NCBI GenBank assembly: GCA_050485405.1 | Contig: JBJHBI010000066.1 | Span: 1 to 22,122 of the forward strand | DNA: 22,122 nucleotides | From: Saliniramus sp050485405 | GTDB taxonomy: Bacteria; Pseudomonadota; Alphaproteobacteria; Rhizobiales; Beijerinckiaceae | Direction: 5' to 3' | Notes under the pieces: model-generated | Seen by the model: only the letters and a program-made list of their open reading frames with translations | The model's database searches: none | What the model was told of the DNA's origin: nothing | In this document: one piece after another, positions 9,481 through 16,881 of the stretch | Layout: each line of letters begins with the position of its first letter | Numbering within the stretch: the stretch's first letter is position 1 | Translations under genes and position numbers: made by a program

Positions 9481-9502
9481 TTAAGGTTAATCGACCACGA
9501 TC
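9481..9502 (+). promoter_or_regulatory. Partial TTAA box upstream of the third OMP gene
   Basis: TTAA (9481-9484), GG, TTAA (9487-9490) repeat the first part of the sites at 7520 and 8615. The third half-site, expected at 9498-9502, reads CGATC instead of TTAAC. It may be a decayed or weaker version. It lies about 60 bases before the start codon. Confidence 0.4.
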
Positions 9503-9561
9503 AGGCAGGAATTCATCATGGCACCGCGTATCCGGCGCGGCGCCTTGGAAGAGGACAGACG

Positions 9562-10392
9562 ATGCGGGCCAGATACTTCATCTCGACGGCAATCCTCGCC
9601 GCGCTCATCGCCCCGGCTGCACCTGCCGTGGCTGCCGATTACTTCGGCCCGCTACGCGGAACGCAATATGGCGGCCCCACGATGACGCCCGTGGTTTCAT
9701 GGGAGGGCGGCTATTTCGGCGGCACCGCCGGGGCCGTGACCGGCAACGCCTCCTTCAGCGGGTCGCTCAGCGATTCGATCGGCTTCCTTCTGCGGAACAC
9801 GCGCGCAAACCAAATTCTTCGCGCTGATCAATGGCTTGCTCCTAGAACAGGCGCTATGAACTCAGGTAATTTTGGTCTATTTGCCGGCTTCAATTATCAA
9901 TTTGATGAAGCAGTACTCGGATTTGAGGCTGATTATAGCCGCGTGCGCCTTTCGAGCTCCGGCACCGACCAGATGGCCCGGCGTCGCGATGACAATGGCA
10001 CTCGCTATACTATTGATGCAAGCGGTTCAGTTTCTGTCGAAATCCGTGATTTGATGACTTTGCGCGCGCGTGCCGGCTATACCATGGGCAGCTTCCTGCC
10101 ATTCGTAACGGGTGGACTTGCTCTTGCAAATTATACGACAACAACATATGCCCGCGTAGACACCCAAGATGAAGATTTGGCGAGCGGAGATATCAATAAC
10201 CAGCGCCCTCGTGATGAGACCCGTCGCAAGCGGCGCACCGGTTTCGGGCTCGCCGGCGGGGCGGGCGTCGACGTATCGGTCACCGAAAACCTCTTCATCC
10301 GCGGCGAGTGGCAATATCTGCACTTCCCCGATCTGAACGGCGCGAACGTCAACCTCCACAATTTCCGCGCCGGTGCCGCCGTGAAATTCTGA
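9562..10392 (+). CDS. Outer-membrane beta-barrel protein, Omp31 type (third of three)
   Basis: This encodes 276 residues. The signal peptide (1-24) ends AVA before ADYFGP. Barrel features include WEGGYFGGTAGAVTG, FGLFAGFNYQF, VLGFEADYS, and a terminal RAGAAVKF with the C-terminal Phe typical of outer-membrane proteins. It is closer to the Omp31/hemin-binding branch than the first two, which carry WYLRGDVG. The ATG at 9562 follows GAAGAGGACAG, the same leader as the first OMP gene; an upstream in-frame ATG at 9433 lies inside the second OMP gene. The middle of the gene (about 9800-10200) is clearly lower in GC than both ends. Confidence 0.85.
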   Translation: MRARYFISTAILAALIAPAAPAVAADYFGPLRGTQYGGPTMTPVVSWEGGYFGGTAGAVTGNASFSGSLSDSIGFLLRNTRANQILRADQWLAPRTGAMNSGNFGLFAGFNYQFDEAVLGFEADYSRVRLSSSGTDQMARRRDDNGTRYTIDASGSVSVEIRDLMTLRARAGYTMGSFLPFVTGGLALANYTTTTYARVDTQDEDLASGDINNQRPRDETRRKRRTGFGLAGGAGVDVSVTENLFIRGEWQYLHFPDLNGANVNLHNFRAGAAVKF

Positions 10393-10424
10393 GAATCGCA
10401 CAACTCCATCGCCAGAAAGCCTTT

Positions 10425-10452
10425 GCGGCGCGTCGGAACCCCGGCGCGCCGC
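10425..10452 (+). terminator. Hairpin after the third OMP gene, possible terminator
   Basis: An 8-bp stem GCGGCGCG (10425-10432) with CGCGCCGC (10445-10452) and a 12-base loop lies 33 bases after the stop codon. No T-tract follows, so intrinsic termination is doubtful. Confidence 0.25.
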
Positions 10453-10482
10453 TTCGCGTGTCGGCCTTCCCCAAGGCGAGGC

Positions 10483-10569
10483 TGTTGACGGCGCCGGTCA
10501 ACATCGTCATACCCGTTCGCGGGACACCTCCCCCCAACGGGAGGCGCCCATCTGAGAGGATGGAGATAA
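10483..10569 (+). ncRNA. Candidate serC leader RNA (cis-regulatory)
   Basis: Three compact hairpins precede serC: TGTTGAC/GTCAACA (10483-10503), CCTCCC/GGGAGG (10527-10544) and CCATC/GATGG (10548-10563). The last pairs part of the GGAG ribosome-binding site at 10562-10565, so it could gate translation. A conserved 'serC' RNA motif of unknown ligand is known upstream of serC in alphaproteobacteria. Position and hairpins fit, but a covariance-model match could not be tested here. Confidence 0.5.
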
Positions 10570-11748
10570 ATGACCAATCAGACCAAGCCGGCCGCGCCCG
10601 TGCGCGCGCCTTTCTTTTCGTCCGGCCCCTGCGCCAAGCGCCCCGGATGGACCCCCGCAGCCCTCGGCGACGCCGCCCTCGGGCGTTCGCATCGCGCCAA
10701 GATCGGCAAGGCGAAGCTCGCCGAAGCTATCGCGCTGACCCGCGAAGTGCTGCAGGTTCCCGATGATTACCGTATCGGCATCGTTCCCGCTTCCGATACC
10801 GGCGCCGTCGAGATGGCCATGTGGAGCATGCTCGGTGCCCGCGGCGTGGACATGCTCGCCTGGGAGAGCTTCGGCGAAGGCTGGGTGACGGATGTCGTCA
10901 AGCAGCTCAAGCTCGCCGACGCGCAGGTGATCAAGGCCGATTACGGCGATCTGCCCGATCTCTCGAAGCTCGATACCAGGAACCGCGACGTCGTCTTCAC
11001 CTGGAACGGCACCACTTCGGGCGTGCGTGTACCCGATGCCGACTGGATCGCGGCGGATCGCGAGGGCATCACCATCTGCGACGCCACCTCCGCCGCCTTC
11101 GCGCAGAAGCTCGACTGGGCCAAGCTCGACGTCGTCACCTATTCCTGGCAGAAGGTGCTCGGCGGTGAAGCCGCCCACGGCATGCTGATCCTCTCGCCGC
11201 GCGCCGTCGCACGGCTGGAGAGCTACAGCCCCGACCGCCCGCTGCCCAAGATCTTCCGGCTGACCAAGGGCGGCAAGCTGATCGAGGGTATCTTCAAGGG
11301 CGAGACCATCAACACGCCCTCCATGCTCGCCGTCGAGGATTACATCGACGCGCTGAAATGGGCCAAGGCTCTGGGCGGGCTCGATGCGCTCGTCGCCCGC
11401 GCCGATGCCAATGCCCGCGTGATCCATGACTGGGTCGCCCGCACGCCGTGGGTCGCCAACCTCGCCCGCGACCCGGCCACCGCCTCCAATACCAGCGTCT
11501 GCCTCACCATCGCCGATCCAGACGTGCTCGCCGCCGGCGATGAGGCCGTGGCGAAGGTCGCCAAGGGGATCGTCGCGACGCTCGAAGCCGAGGGCATGGC
11601 CTTCGATATCGGCGCCTATCGCGACGCCCCGGCGGGCCTGCGCATCTGGTGCGGCGCCACGGTCGAGACGTCCGATCTCGAGGCGCTCACCCCCTGGCTC
11701 GACTGGGCCTTCGCGCTGGAGAAGGCGAAGCTCGCGCAGGCCGCGTGA
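10570..11748 (+). CDS. serC: Phosphoserine aminotransferase
   Basis: SerC transfers the amino group of glutamate to 3-phosphohydroxypyruvate, giving phosphoserine, the second step of serine synthesis; it uses PLP. The 392-residue protein shows the substrate-loop start FFSSGPCAKRPGW (14-26), the TWNGTTSGVR segment, ICDATSAAF, and the Schiff-base lysine Lys195 in SWQKVLGGE. Length and motifs fit the longer alphaproteobacterial type rather than the roughly 360-residue enterobacterial one. The ATG at 10570 follows GGAG by 4 bases. serA follows on the same strand after 210 bases, forming the usual serine pair. The leader hairpins upstream suggest control at the RNA level. Confidence 0.95.
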   Translation: MTNQTKPAAPVRAPFFSSGPCAKRPGWTPAALGDAALGRSHRAKIGKAKLAEAIALTREVLQVPDDYRIGIVPASDTGAVEMAMWSMLGARGVDMLAWESFGEGWVTDVVKQLKLADAQVIKADYGDLPDLSKLDTRNRDVVFTWNGTTSGVRVPDADWIAADREGITICDATSAAFAQKLDWAKLDVVTYSWQKVLGGEAAHGMLILSPRAVARLESYSPDRPLPKIFRLTKGGKLIEGIFKGETINTPSMLAVEDYIDALKWAKALGGLDALVARADANARVIHDWVARTPWVANLARDPATASNTSVCLTIADPDVLAAGDEAVAKVAKGIVATLEAEGMAFDIGAYRDAPAGLRIWCGATVETSDLEALTPWLDWAFALEKAKLAQAA

Positions 11749-11767
11749 GCTTTCGCGCTTCGCGCTG

Positions 11768-11862
11768 CACCCCACCCTCAATCCCTCCCCTTAGGGGAGG
11801 GAGACCGGGCGAGCCCTTCATGAAGGCCATCCCTCCCCTAAGGGGAGGGGTAGGGGTGGGGT
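11768..11862. repeat. Palindromic repeat pair between serC and serA
   Basis: Two inverted copies of a hairpin-bearing element face each other. The left hairpin is CCCTCCCC/GGGGAGGG (11783-11801) and the right is the same stem at 11831-11849. The outer arms are CACCCCACCC on the left and GGGGTGGGGTG on the right. A 12-bp perfect palindrome CCTTCATGAAGG (11815-11826) lies between. It resembles the small GC-rich intergenic palindromes common in bacteria and is related in layout to the array at 15601-16134. In the transcript it could form strong stems that affect serC/serA mRNA. Confidence 0.75.
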
Positions 11863-11958
11863 GACACCGCACCAAGGGTGGGGTGATACGCGCGCAAACG
11901 CCTGACATTTCCGAATTCCCGCGCATCACCGATGCGCCGTACCACAAGGACAACGCTC

Positions 11959-13551
11959 ATGAGCAAGCCTCGCGTTCTCATTTCCGACGCTCTCTCCCCC
12001 GCTGCTGTCGAGATCTTCAAGCAGCGCGGCATCGAGGTGGATTTCCAGCCCGATCTCGGCAAGGATAAGGAGAAGCTCGCCGCGATCATCGGCGATTACG
12101 ACGGCCTCGCCATTCGCTCGGCCACCAAGGTGACGCCGAAGATTCTGGAAAACGCCAGCCGACTCAAGGTCGTCGGGCGCGCCGGGATCGGTGTCGACAA
12201 TGTCGATCTTCCGGCGGCGACCGCGCGCGGCGTGATCGTGATGAACACGCCCTTCGGCAATTCGATCACCACCGCAGAGCACGCCATCGCCATGATGTTC
12301 GCGCTCGCCCGTCAGATCCCGCAGGCAGATGCCTCCACCCAGGCCGGCAAGTGGGAGAAGAACCGCTTCATGGGCACGGAGATCACCGCCAAGACGCTCG
12401 GCCTGATCGGCTGCGGCAATATCGGTGCGATCGTCGCCAACCGCGCCAACGGCCTGCACATGCACGTGATCGCCTATGATCCGTTCCTGAGCGCGGACCG
12501 TGCGCGCGAGCTCAATGTCGAGAAGGTCGAGCTCGACGAATTGCTCGCACGCGCCGATTTCATCACCCTGCACACGCCGCTCACCGACAAGACCCGCAAC
12601 ATCCTCTCCGCCGAGGCGATCGCGAAGACGAAGCCGGGCGTGCGCATCGTCAACTGCGCCCGTGGCGGTCTCGTCGACGAGGTGGCCCTGCGCGCCGCCC
12701 TCGATTCGGGCCATGTCGCCGGTGCGGCCTTCGACGTGTTCGTGGAGGAGCCGGCCAAGGAGAACCCGCTCTTCGGCCATCCCAACGTGGTCTGCACCCC
12801 GCACCTGGGCGCGGCGACGACCGAGGCGCAGGAGAATGTCGCGCTGCAGGTGGCCGAGCAGATGTCGAACTACCTGATCACCGGCGCGATCGAGAACGCC
12901 ATCAACTTCCCCTCGATCACCGCCGACGAGGCTCCGCGTCTTCGCCCCTTCGTGGCACTCGCCGAGAAGCTCGGCTCCTTCCTCGGCCAGCTCACCGAAG
13001 CCGAGATCAAGGGCATCCGCATCGAATACGAGGGCGAGGTCGCGGCCATGAACACCCGCGCCCTCACTTCTGCCGCCGTGACCGGGGCCCTGCGCCCGTT
13101 CCTGCCCGAGATCAACATGGTCTCGGCGCCGCTGGTGGCGCGCGAGCGCGGTATCATGGTCGAGGAGCTCAAGCGCGACAACGAGCAGAGCGATTACGAC
13201 AGCTTCATCCGTATCACCATCGATGCGCAGGACATGCCCCGCCATGCCGGCGGCACCGTGTTCCATGACGGCAAGCCGCGCGTCGTCGAGATTCGCGGGA
13301 TCGCCGTCGATGCCGAATTCGCGCCGCACATGCTCTATGTTCGCAATGCGGACAAGCCCGGCTTCATCGGCTCATTCGGTTCGCTGCTGGGTGATTCCGG
13401 CGTGAATATCGCGACCTTCAGCCTCGGGCGCGACGCGCCGGGCGGCGATGCGATCTGCTTCGTTTCGATCGACCAGCCGGCGAGCGACGAGGTGCTGGAG
13501 AAAATCGAGGCATTGCCGCAGGTCAAGCGCGCCCGTGCCGTCAATTTCTGA
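11959..13551 (+). CDS. serA: D-3-phosphoglycerate dehydrogenase
   Basis: SerA oxidises 3-phosphoglycerate to 3-phosphohydroxypyruvate with NAD, the first committed step of serine synthesis. The 530-residue protein is the long form, with a catalytic and NAD domain, an intervening domain and a C-terminal ACT domain. Visible residues are the dinucleotide motif GCGNIG (151-156), Arg235 in NCARGG, the catalytic Glu in VEEP (264) and His282 in CTPHLGA. The C-terminal HMLYVRNADKPGFIGSFGSL is the ACT domain, which senses serine in related enzymes. The ATG at 11959 follows AAGGACA; upstream in-frame starts would add MRRTTRTTL. The serC-serA order is typical for alphaproteobacteria. Confidence 0.96.
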   Translation: MSKPRVLISDALSPAAVEIFKQRGIEVDFQPDLGKDKEKLAAIIGDYDGLAIRSATKVTPKILENASRLKVVGRAGIGVDNVDLPAATARGVIVMNTPFGNSITTAEHAIAMMFALARQIPQADASTQAGKWEKNRFMGTEITAKTLGLIGCGNIGAIVANRANGLHMHVIAYDPFLSADRARELNVEKVELDELLARADFITLHTPLTDKTRNILSAEAIAKTKPGVRIVNCARGGLVDEVALRAALDSGHVAGAAFDVFVEEPAKENPLFGHPNVVCTPHLGAATTEAQENVALQVAEQMSNYLITGAIENAINFPSITADEAPRLRPFVALAEKLGSFLGQLTEAEIKGIRIEYEGEVAAMNTRALTSAAVTGALRPFLPEINMVSAPLVARERGIMVEELKRDNEQSDYDSFIRITIDAQDMPRHAGGTVFHDGKPRVVEIRGIAVDAEFAPHMLYVRNADKPGFIGSFGSLLGDSGVNIATFSLGRDAPGGDAICFVSIDQPASDEVLEKIEALPQVKRARAVNF

Positions 13552-13577
13552 GGCGCGGCATATCCCGCAAGCAAACG

Positions 13578-13605
13578 AAAGCCCGGTCGCGAGACCGGGC
13601 TTTTT
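13578..13605. terminator. Terminator between serA and argJ
   Basis: GCCCGGTC (13581-13588), loop GCGA and GACCGGGC (13593-13600) form a perfect 8-bp stem followed by TTTTT on the plus strand. On the minus strand the stem is followed by a shorter TTTCGTTT run, so it may also serve the convergent argJ. Confidence 0.88.
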
Positions 13606-13632
13606 CACGTCTGACTACACCCGGACGCGCCC

Positions 13633-14874
13633 TCAGGAGCGGTAATCGGCGTTGATCGCGATATATTCCTTGGTCAGATCGCAGGTCCAGACGCGGGCAC
13701 GCCCCTCGCCGAGTCCGATATCGACCCGGATGGAGATCTCCTGCTCGCGCATCACGGCGGCGACCTTTTCCTCGACATAGGAAGGATCGCGCTCGCCATC
13801 GACGGCGACGCGGATTTCGCCGAACTGGATGGCGAGGCGGTCGCGATCGGCCGGCTCACCGGCCTTGCCCACCGCCATGACGATGCGGCCCCAATTGGCG
13901 TCCTCGCCGGCGATCGCCGTCTTGACCAGCGGCGAATTGGCAATCGCCATCGCAATCGTGCGCGCCGATGCATCGCTCACGGCGCCTTCCACGTCGATCG
14001 TGACGAATTTCGAGGCGCCCTCCCCGTCGCGCGCGACCCATTGCGCGAGCTCGATCAGGAGATCGTCGAGCGCCTCGCGAACCGCCGCGAGCTGCGGGTC
14101 GGCCGCGTCCGTGATCGTCGGCGCGCCGCGTTTGGCCGCGTCGCCGGTTGCAAAGAGCATCAGCGTATCGGAGGTCGAGGTGTCGCCATCCACCGTGATG
14201 CTGTTGAAGGAACGGTCCGCACCGCCCGCGATCAGCGTCTGGAGCGCTTCCCGCGCAATCGGGGCATCGGTGAAGACGAAAGCGAGCATCGTCGCCATGT
14301 CGGGGGCGATCATGCCCGAGCCCTTGGCGATGCCGTTGATGACGACCTCGCATTCCCCGATCATCACCTTGCGGGTGGCGTATTTGGGGAAGGTGTCGGT
14401 GGTCATGATCGCGCGCGCCGCCGCATCCCAGGCATCGGGAACGGCGCGGGCGGCGCAATCCTCGAGCACGCCCTCGAACTTCTCGGCGGCGAGCGGCTCG
14501 CCGATCACGCCGGTGGAGGCGATGAACACGTCATGCGGCGCACATCCGGTGGCCCGTGCGGCGATATCGGCGGTCTGTGCCACGGAGGCGGCGCCCTTCA
14601 CTCCGGTGAAGGCGTTGGCATTGCCGGAATTCACCACCAGCGCGCGTGCGCCGCCGCGTCCGAGATTGGCCCGACACCATTCCACCGCCGCCGAGGGACA
14701 TTTCGAGCGGGTGAACACCCCCGCCGCCTGCGTGCCCTCGGCCAGCCCGACATAGAGCACGTCCGTTCGCCCGCGATACTTGATCCCGGCTTCCGCCGTC
14801 GCGAGGACGACGCCCGGAACGATGTCCATCTGGGGATAGGATTGCGGAGCGAGGGGGGAAACCTTGTCGGACAT
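13633..14874 (-). CDS. argJ: Bifunctional ornithine acetyltransferase / N-acetylglutamate synthase
   Basis: ArgJ transfers the acetyl group from N-acetylornithine to glutamate, recycling it in arginine synthesis, and can also use acetyl-CoA. The 413-residue precursor shows VNSGNANAFTG (81-91) and the self-cleavage site MATMLAF, in which Thr195 becomes the N-terminal nucleophile of the beta chain after cleavage from Ala194. IASTGVIGEPL and GDTSTSDTLMLFATG are typical. The start at 14874 gives the usual short N-terminus before the PQMDIVPGVVLATAEAGIKY region; the frame is open to 14982 but that extension is Cys/Arg-rich and unlike the family. The gene is convergent with serA. The 268 bases upstream hold no recognisable gene. 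Confidence 0.95.
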   Translation of the reverse strand: MSDKVSPLAPQSYPQMDIVPGVVLATAEAGIKYRGRTDVLYVGLAEGTQAAGVFTRSKCPSAAVEWCRANLGRGGARALVVNSGNANAFTGVKGAASVAQTADIAARATGCAPHDVFIASTGVIGEPLAAEKFEGVLEDCAARAVPDAWDAAARAIMTTDTFPKYATRKVMIGECEVVINGIAKGSGMIAPDMATMLAFVFTDAPIAREALQTLIAGGADRSFNSITVDGDTSTSDTLMLFATGDAAKRGAPTITDAADPQLAAVREALDDLLIELAQWVARDGEGASKFVTIDVEGAVSDASARTIAMAIANSPLVKTAIAGEDANWGRIVMAVGKAGEPADRDRLAIQFGEIRVAVDGERDPSYVEEKVAAVMREQEISIRVDIGLGEGRARVWTCDLTKEYIAINADYRS

Positions 14875-15142
14875 GATGTTGGATCCGGTTCTCGAAAGCT
14901 GGAGCGCGTCGCCGGGCCGATCGACCCGGCAGCCCGCCTCTTCGCACGCGCCGCCCCGGCTGCATAGAGCGATTTCACGCATTCCCGCGCGCGATGGTGC
15001 TCCGCTCGCTTTGACCAGCCTTGCACCCGAGGGGAGGACAAGGGGCAGGCTGGCTGACCGGGCGCCGGCCCGATGCCTCGGAGACAGACCCGCACCCTGG
15101 ACGCGCCTGCTCGATTTCTTGCGGTTTGTGCACGGGGTGGCA

Positions 15143-15544
15143 TTACACCGGCGGCAGGGTTTGCGGGTTTTGCTCGGCGATACGGGCGTGGATGGTTTCG
15201 ATGACGCTTTCGATCTCCTGATGGATTTGGGCGTTGGCGAACCTCAGCACCGTGAATCCGAGGGCCTCGAGATCCCGGGTGCGTGCCGCGTCCCGGCGGG
15301 CTGCTTCATCCCTGGCATGCCCGCCGCCATCGACCTCGATCACCAGCCGCGCGCCGAGGCAGGCGAAATCCACGATGTATCGATCGAGCGGGACCTGCCG
15401 CCGAAAGTAGGTTCCCGCCAGCGGAATGCGCCGGCGCAGGTGCCACCAGAGTTTCCGCTCGGCTTCCGTCGGCCGCCGGCGCATGGCGCGCGCGCGACTG
15501 CGTTGCTGCCGGCGGCGGTCGGCATCGATTTTGTCCGGCGTCAT
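15143..15544 (-). CDS. DUF559 (Vsr-like) endonuclease-domain protein
   Basis: This is a 133-residue protein with the family hallmarks: ARAMRRRPTEAERKLWWHLR (18-37), FRRQVPLDRYIVDFACLGARLVIEVDG with its acidic residues, and ALGFTVLRFANAQI. DUF559 proteins are predicted nucleases of the restriction-endonuclease-like fold, related to the Vsr mismatch endonuclease; the cellular role is mostly unknown. The start at 15544 is chosen because the DUF559 domain begins soon after it and AGGAG lies 12 bases upstream. The frame stays open to 16099 only because it runs through a tandem repeat whose period is a multiple of three, so a longer protein is unlikely. It sits directly next to that repeat array. 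Confidence 0.85.
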   Translation of the reverse strand: MTPDKIDADRRRQQRSRARAMRRRPTEAERKLWWHLRRRIPLAGTYFRRQVPLDRYIVDFACLGARLVIEVDGGGHARDEAARRDAARTRDLEALGFTVLRFANAQIHQEIESVIETIHARIAEQNPQTLPPV

Positions 15545-15577
15545 GGATGTCGGTGCTCCTGGCTTTTCCCGGCAATC

Positions 15578-15600
15578 TCGTGGTGAGAGGACAGGGGTGT
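15578..15600. repeat. Truncated copy of the 180-bp repeat
   Basis: GAGAGGACAGGGGTG within this stretch matches the GAGAGGGGACAGGGGTGAGG core found in each 180-bp unit downstream. It lies in the 5' leader of the DUF559 gene and looks like a decayed fourth copy. Confidence 0.5.
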
Positions 15601-16134
15601 ATCCCCCGCGCGGCTGATTGTTTTCGCACGGCGAGTGATGCCAGCGTTGCCCTCTTCCTTGGGGAGAGGGGACAGGGGTGAGGGTGGGGGCGGGGTGGTT
15701 GATCTTGATGCCGCAAAGCTCTGCATCGGCGCCCCTCACCCCCGGCCTCTCTCCGCGGAGGGAGAGGGGAGATTGCGTTGCATCCCCTCCCCGGCCAATG
15801 TTTTCGCACGGCGAGTGATGCCGGCGTTCCCCTCTTCCTTGCGGAGAAGGGACAGGGGTGAGGGTGGTGGCGGGGTGGTTGATCTTGATGCCGCAAAGCT
15901 CTGCATCGGCGCCCCTCACCCCCGGCCCCGCTCCGCGGAGGGAGAGGGGAGATTGTGCTGCATCCCCTCCCCGGCCAATGTTTTCGCACGGCGAGTGATG
16001 CCGGCGTTCCCCTCTCCCTTCCGGAGAGGGGACAGGGGTGAGGGTGGCGGCGGGGTGGTTGATCTTGATGCCGCAAAGCTCTGCATCGGTGCCCCTCACC
16101 CCCGGCCCCTCTCCTCGGTGGGAGAGGGGAGATG
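15601..16134. repeat. Three-copy tandem array of a 180-bp palindromic unit
   Basis: Units start at 15601, 15781 and 15961 with an exact 180-base period, anchored by GTTTTCGCACGGCGAGTGATG at 15620, 15800 and 15980. Each unit carries two inverted hairpin elements: one near unit base 50-70 (CCCTCT...AGAGGG) followed by GGGGTGAGGG, and its reverse, CCCCTCACCC followed by CTCC...GGAGGGAGAGGGG. A conserved core between them contains GATGC...GCATC around CCGCAAAGCTCT. Differences between units cluster in the hairpin tips. The layout recalls REP-type intergenic palindromes. It fills the whole gap between the DUF559 gene and the gene at 16137-16595. Confidence 0.9.
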
Positions 16135-16136
16135 GG

Positions 16137-16595
16137 TTACTCCCGGCGTTTTCGGTCTTTCTCTTCCTCGTCGGCGCCGTCGCGACCCGGGTTGCGGACC
16201 TCGTTTATGCGGGTGCGGATGGATTGGAGGCGGGTGAGGATGGTGTCGGATAGGGTGCTGAGCGCCTGGCGGAATTCGCATTCGTGGAGATCGGCGAAGG
16301 CCATGTCGAGGGCGATGATGAGGGCGCGCATATGGTCGAGGTCGTCGGTGACGTCGAGGAGCGCGATCTGGGCCGGTTCGGGGATCGCCGGGGGTGGCGC
16401 GGCGGCGGCGAAGGCGTCGAAGACGGCCTTGAGCTGGACGATCTCGGCCGGCGAGCGCCCGGCGAAGATGCGGGCGAGCCAGGCGATGTCGGCCTGGGTC
16501 ACCTTATGCGGGGGCGGGCCTTCGGGCGCGGAGCCCTCTGACGCGGCACTGTTGGGCGCGGCACCGGGAGCGCGCGGATCGTGCGAATCACGCAT
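16137..16595 (-). CDS. Hypothetical protein, unrecognised
   Basis: This is a 152-residue protein of no family I recognise. Residues 1-30 are Pro/Ala/Ser-rich and probably disordered. Residues 34-70 (TQADIAWLARIFAGRSPAEI and on) and 78-135 look helical. The C-terminal tail is highly charged (DGADEEEKDRKRRE). No signal peptide, membrane segment or catalytic motif is visible. The start at 16595 is chosen because AAGGGGG lies about 7 bases upstream; the frame is open to 16664 without an RBS. Its stop codon abuts the end of the 180-bp repeat array. The strong RBS and third-position GC bias support a real gene. Confidence 0.6.
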   Translation of the reverse strand: MRDSHDPRAPGAAPNSAASEGSAPEGPPPHKVTQADIAWLARIFAGRSPAEIVQLKAVFDAFAAAAPPPAIPEPAQIALLDVTDDLDHMRALIIALDMAFADLHECEFRQALSTLSDTILTRLQSIRTRINEVRNPGRDGADEEEKDRKRRE

Positions 16596-16881
16596 GACGG
16601 CCCCCTTTCGCTGCGAGACGATTCCCTGCCGGAACCGTGACGCTGAATTCAGCGCCGCCGACACAAATCGAAACCGGACATGACGAGATCACTTCCGCCA
16701 CGGGGGCGGTTTTGGTATCGCTGATTGCAGCCATTGGAAAATCTATCCTTTTCTAGTGGTCAGGGCCGGGTGAGAGGGTGCCTCCTCTCGCTCGGCTCGC
16801 AATCTTTTATAGGCGATTTGGAACGTATATGCAACATGGGTTGTGGGGGAAATTGGGGTCGGGGTGGCAAGGGAAAGCACG

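Noticed and set aside
14875..15142. Possible gene between argJ and the DUF559 gene
   Set aside because: Frames here translate to Arg/Pro/Ala-rich peptides without RBS or motifs. The region probably only holds the argJ promoter.
15545..16099. N-terminal extension of the DUF559 frame (to 318 residues)
   Set aside because: The extension consists of three 60-residue translations of the 180-bp repeat. It lacks an RBS and is not part of the DUF559 family.
15601..16134. Possible CRISPR array
   Set aside because: The units are 180 bases and repeat along their whole length, with no short repeat/unique spacer alternation and no cas genes nearby.
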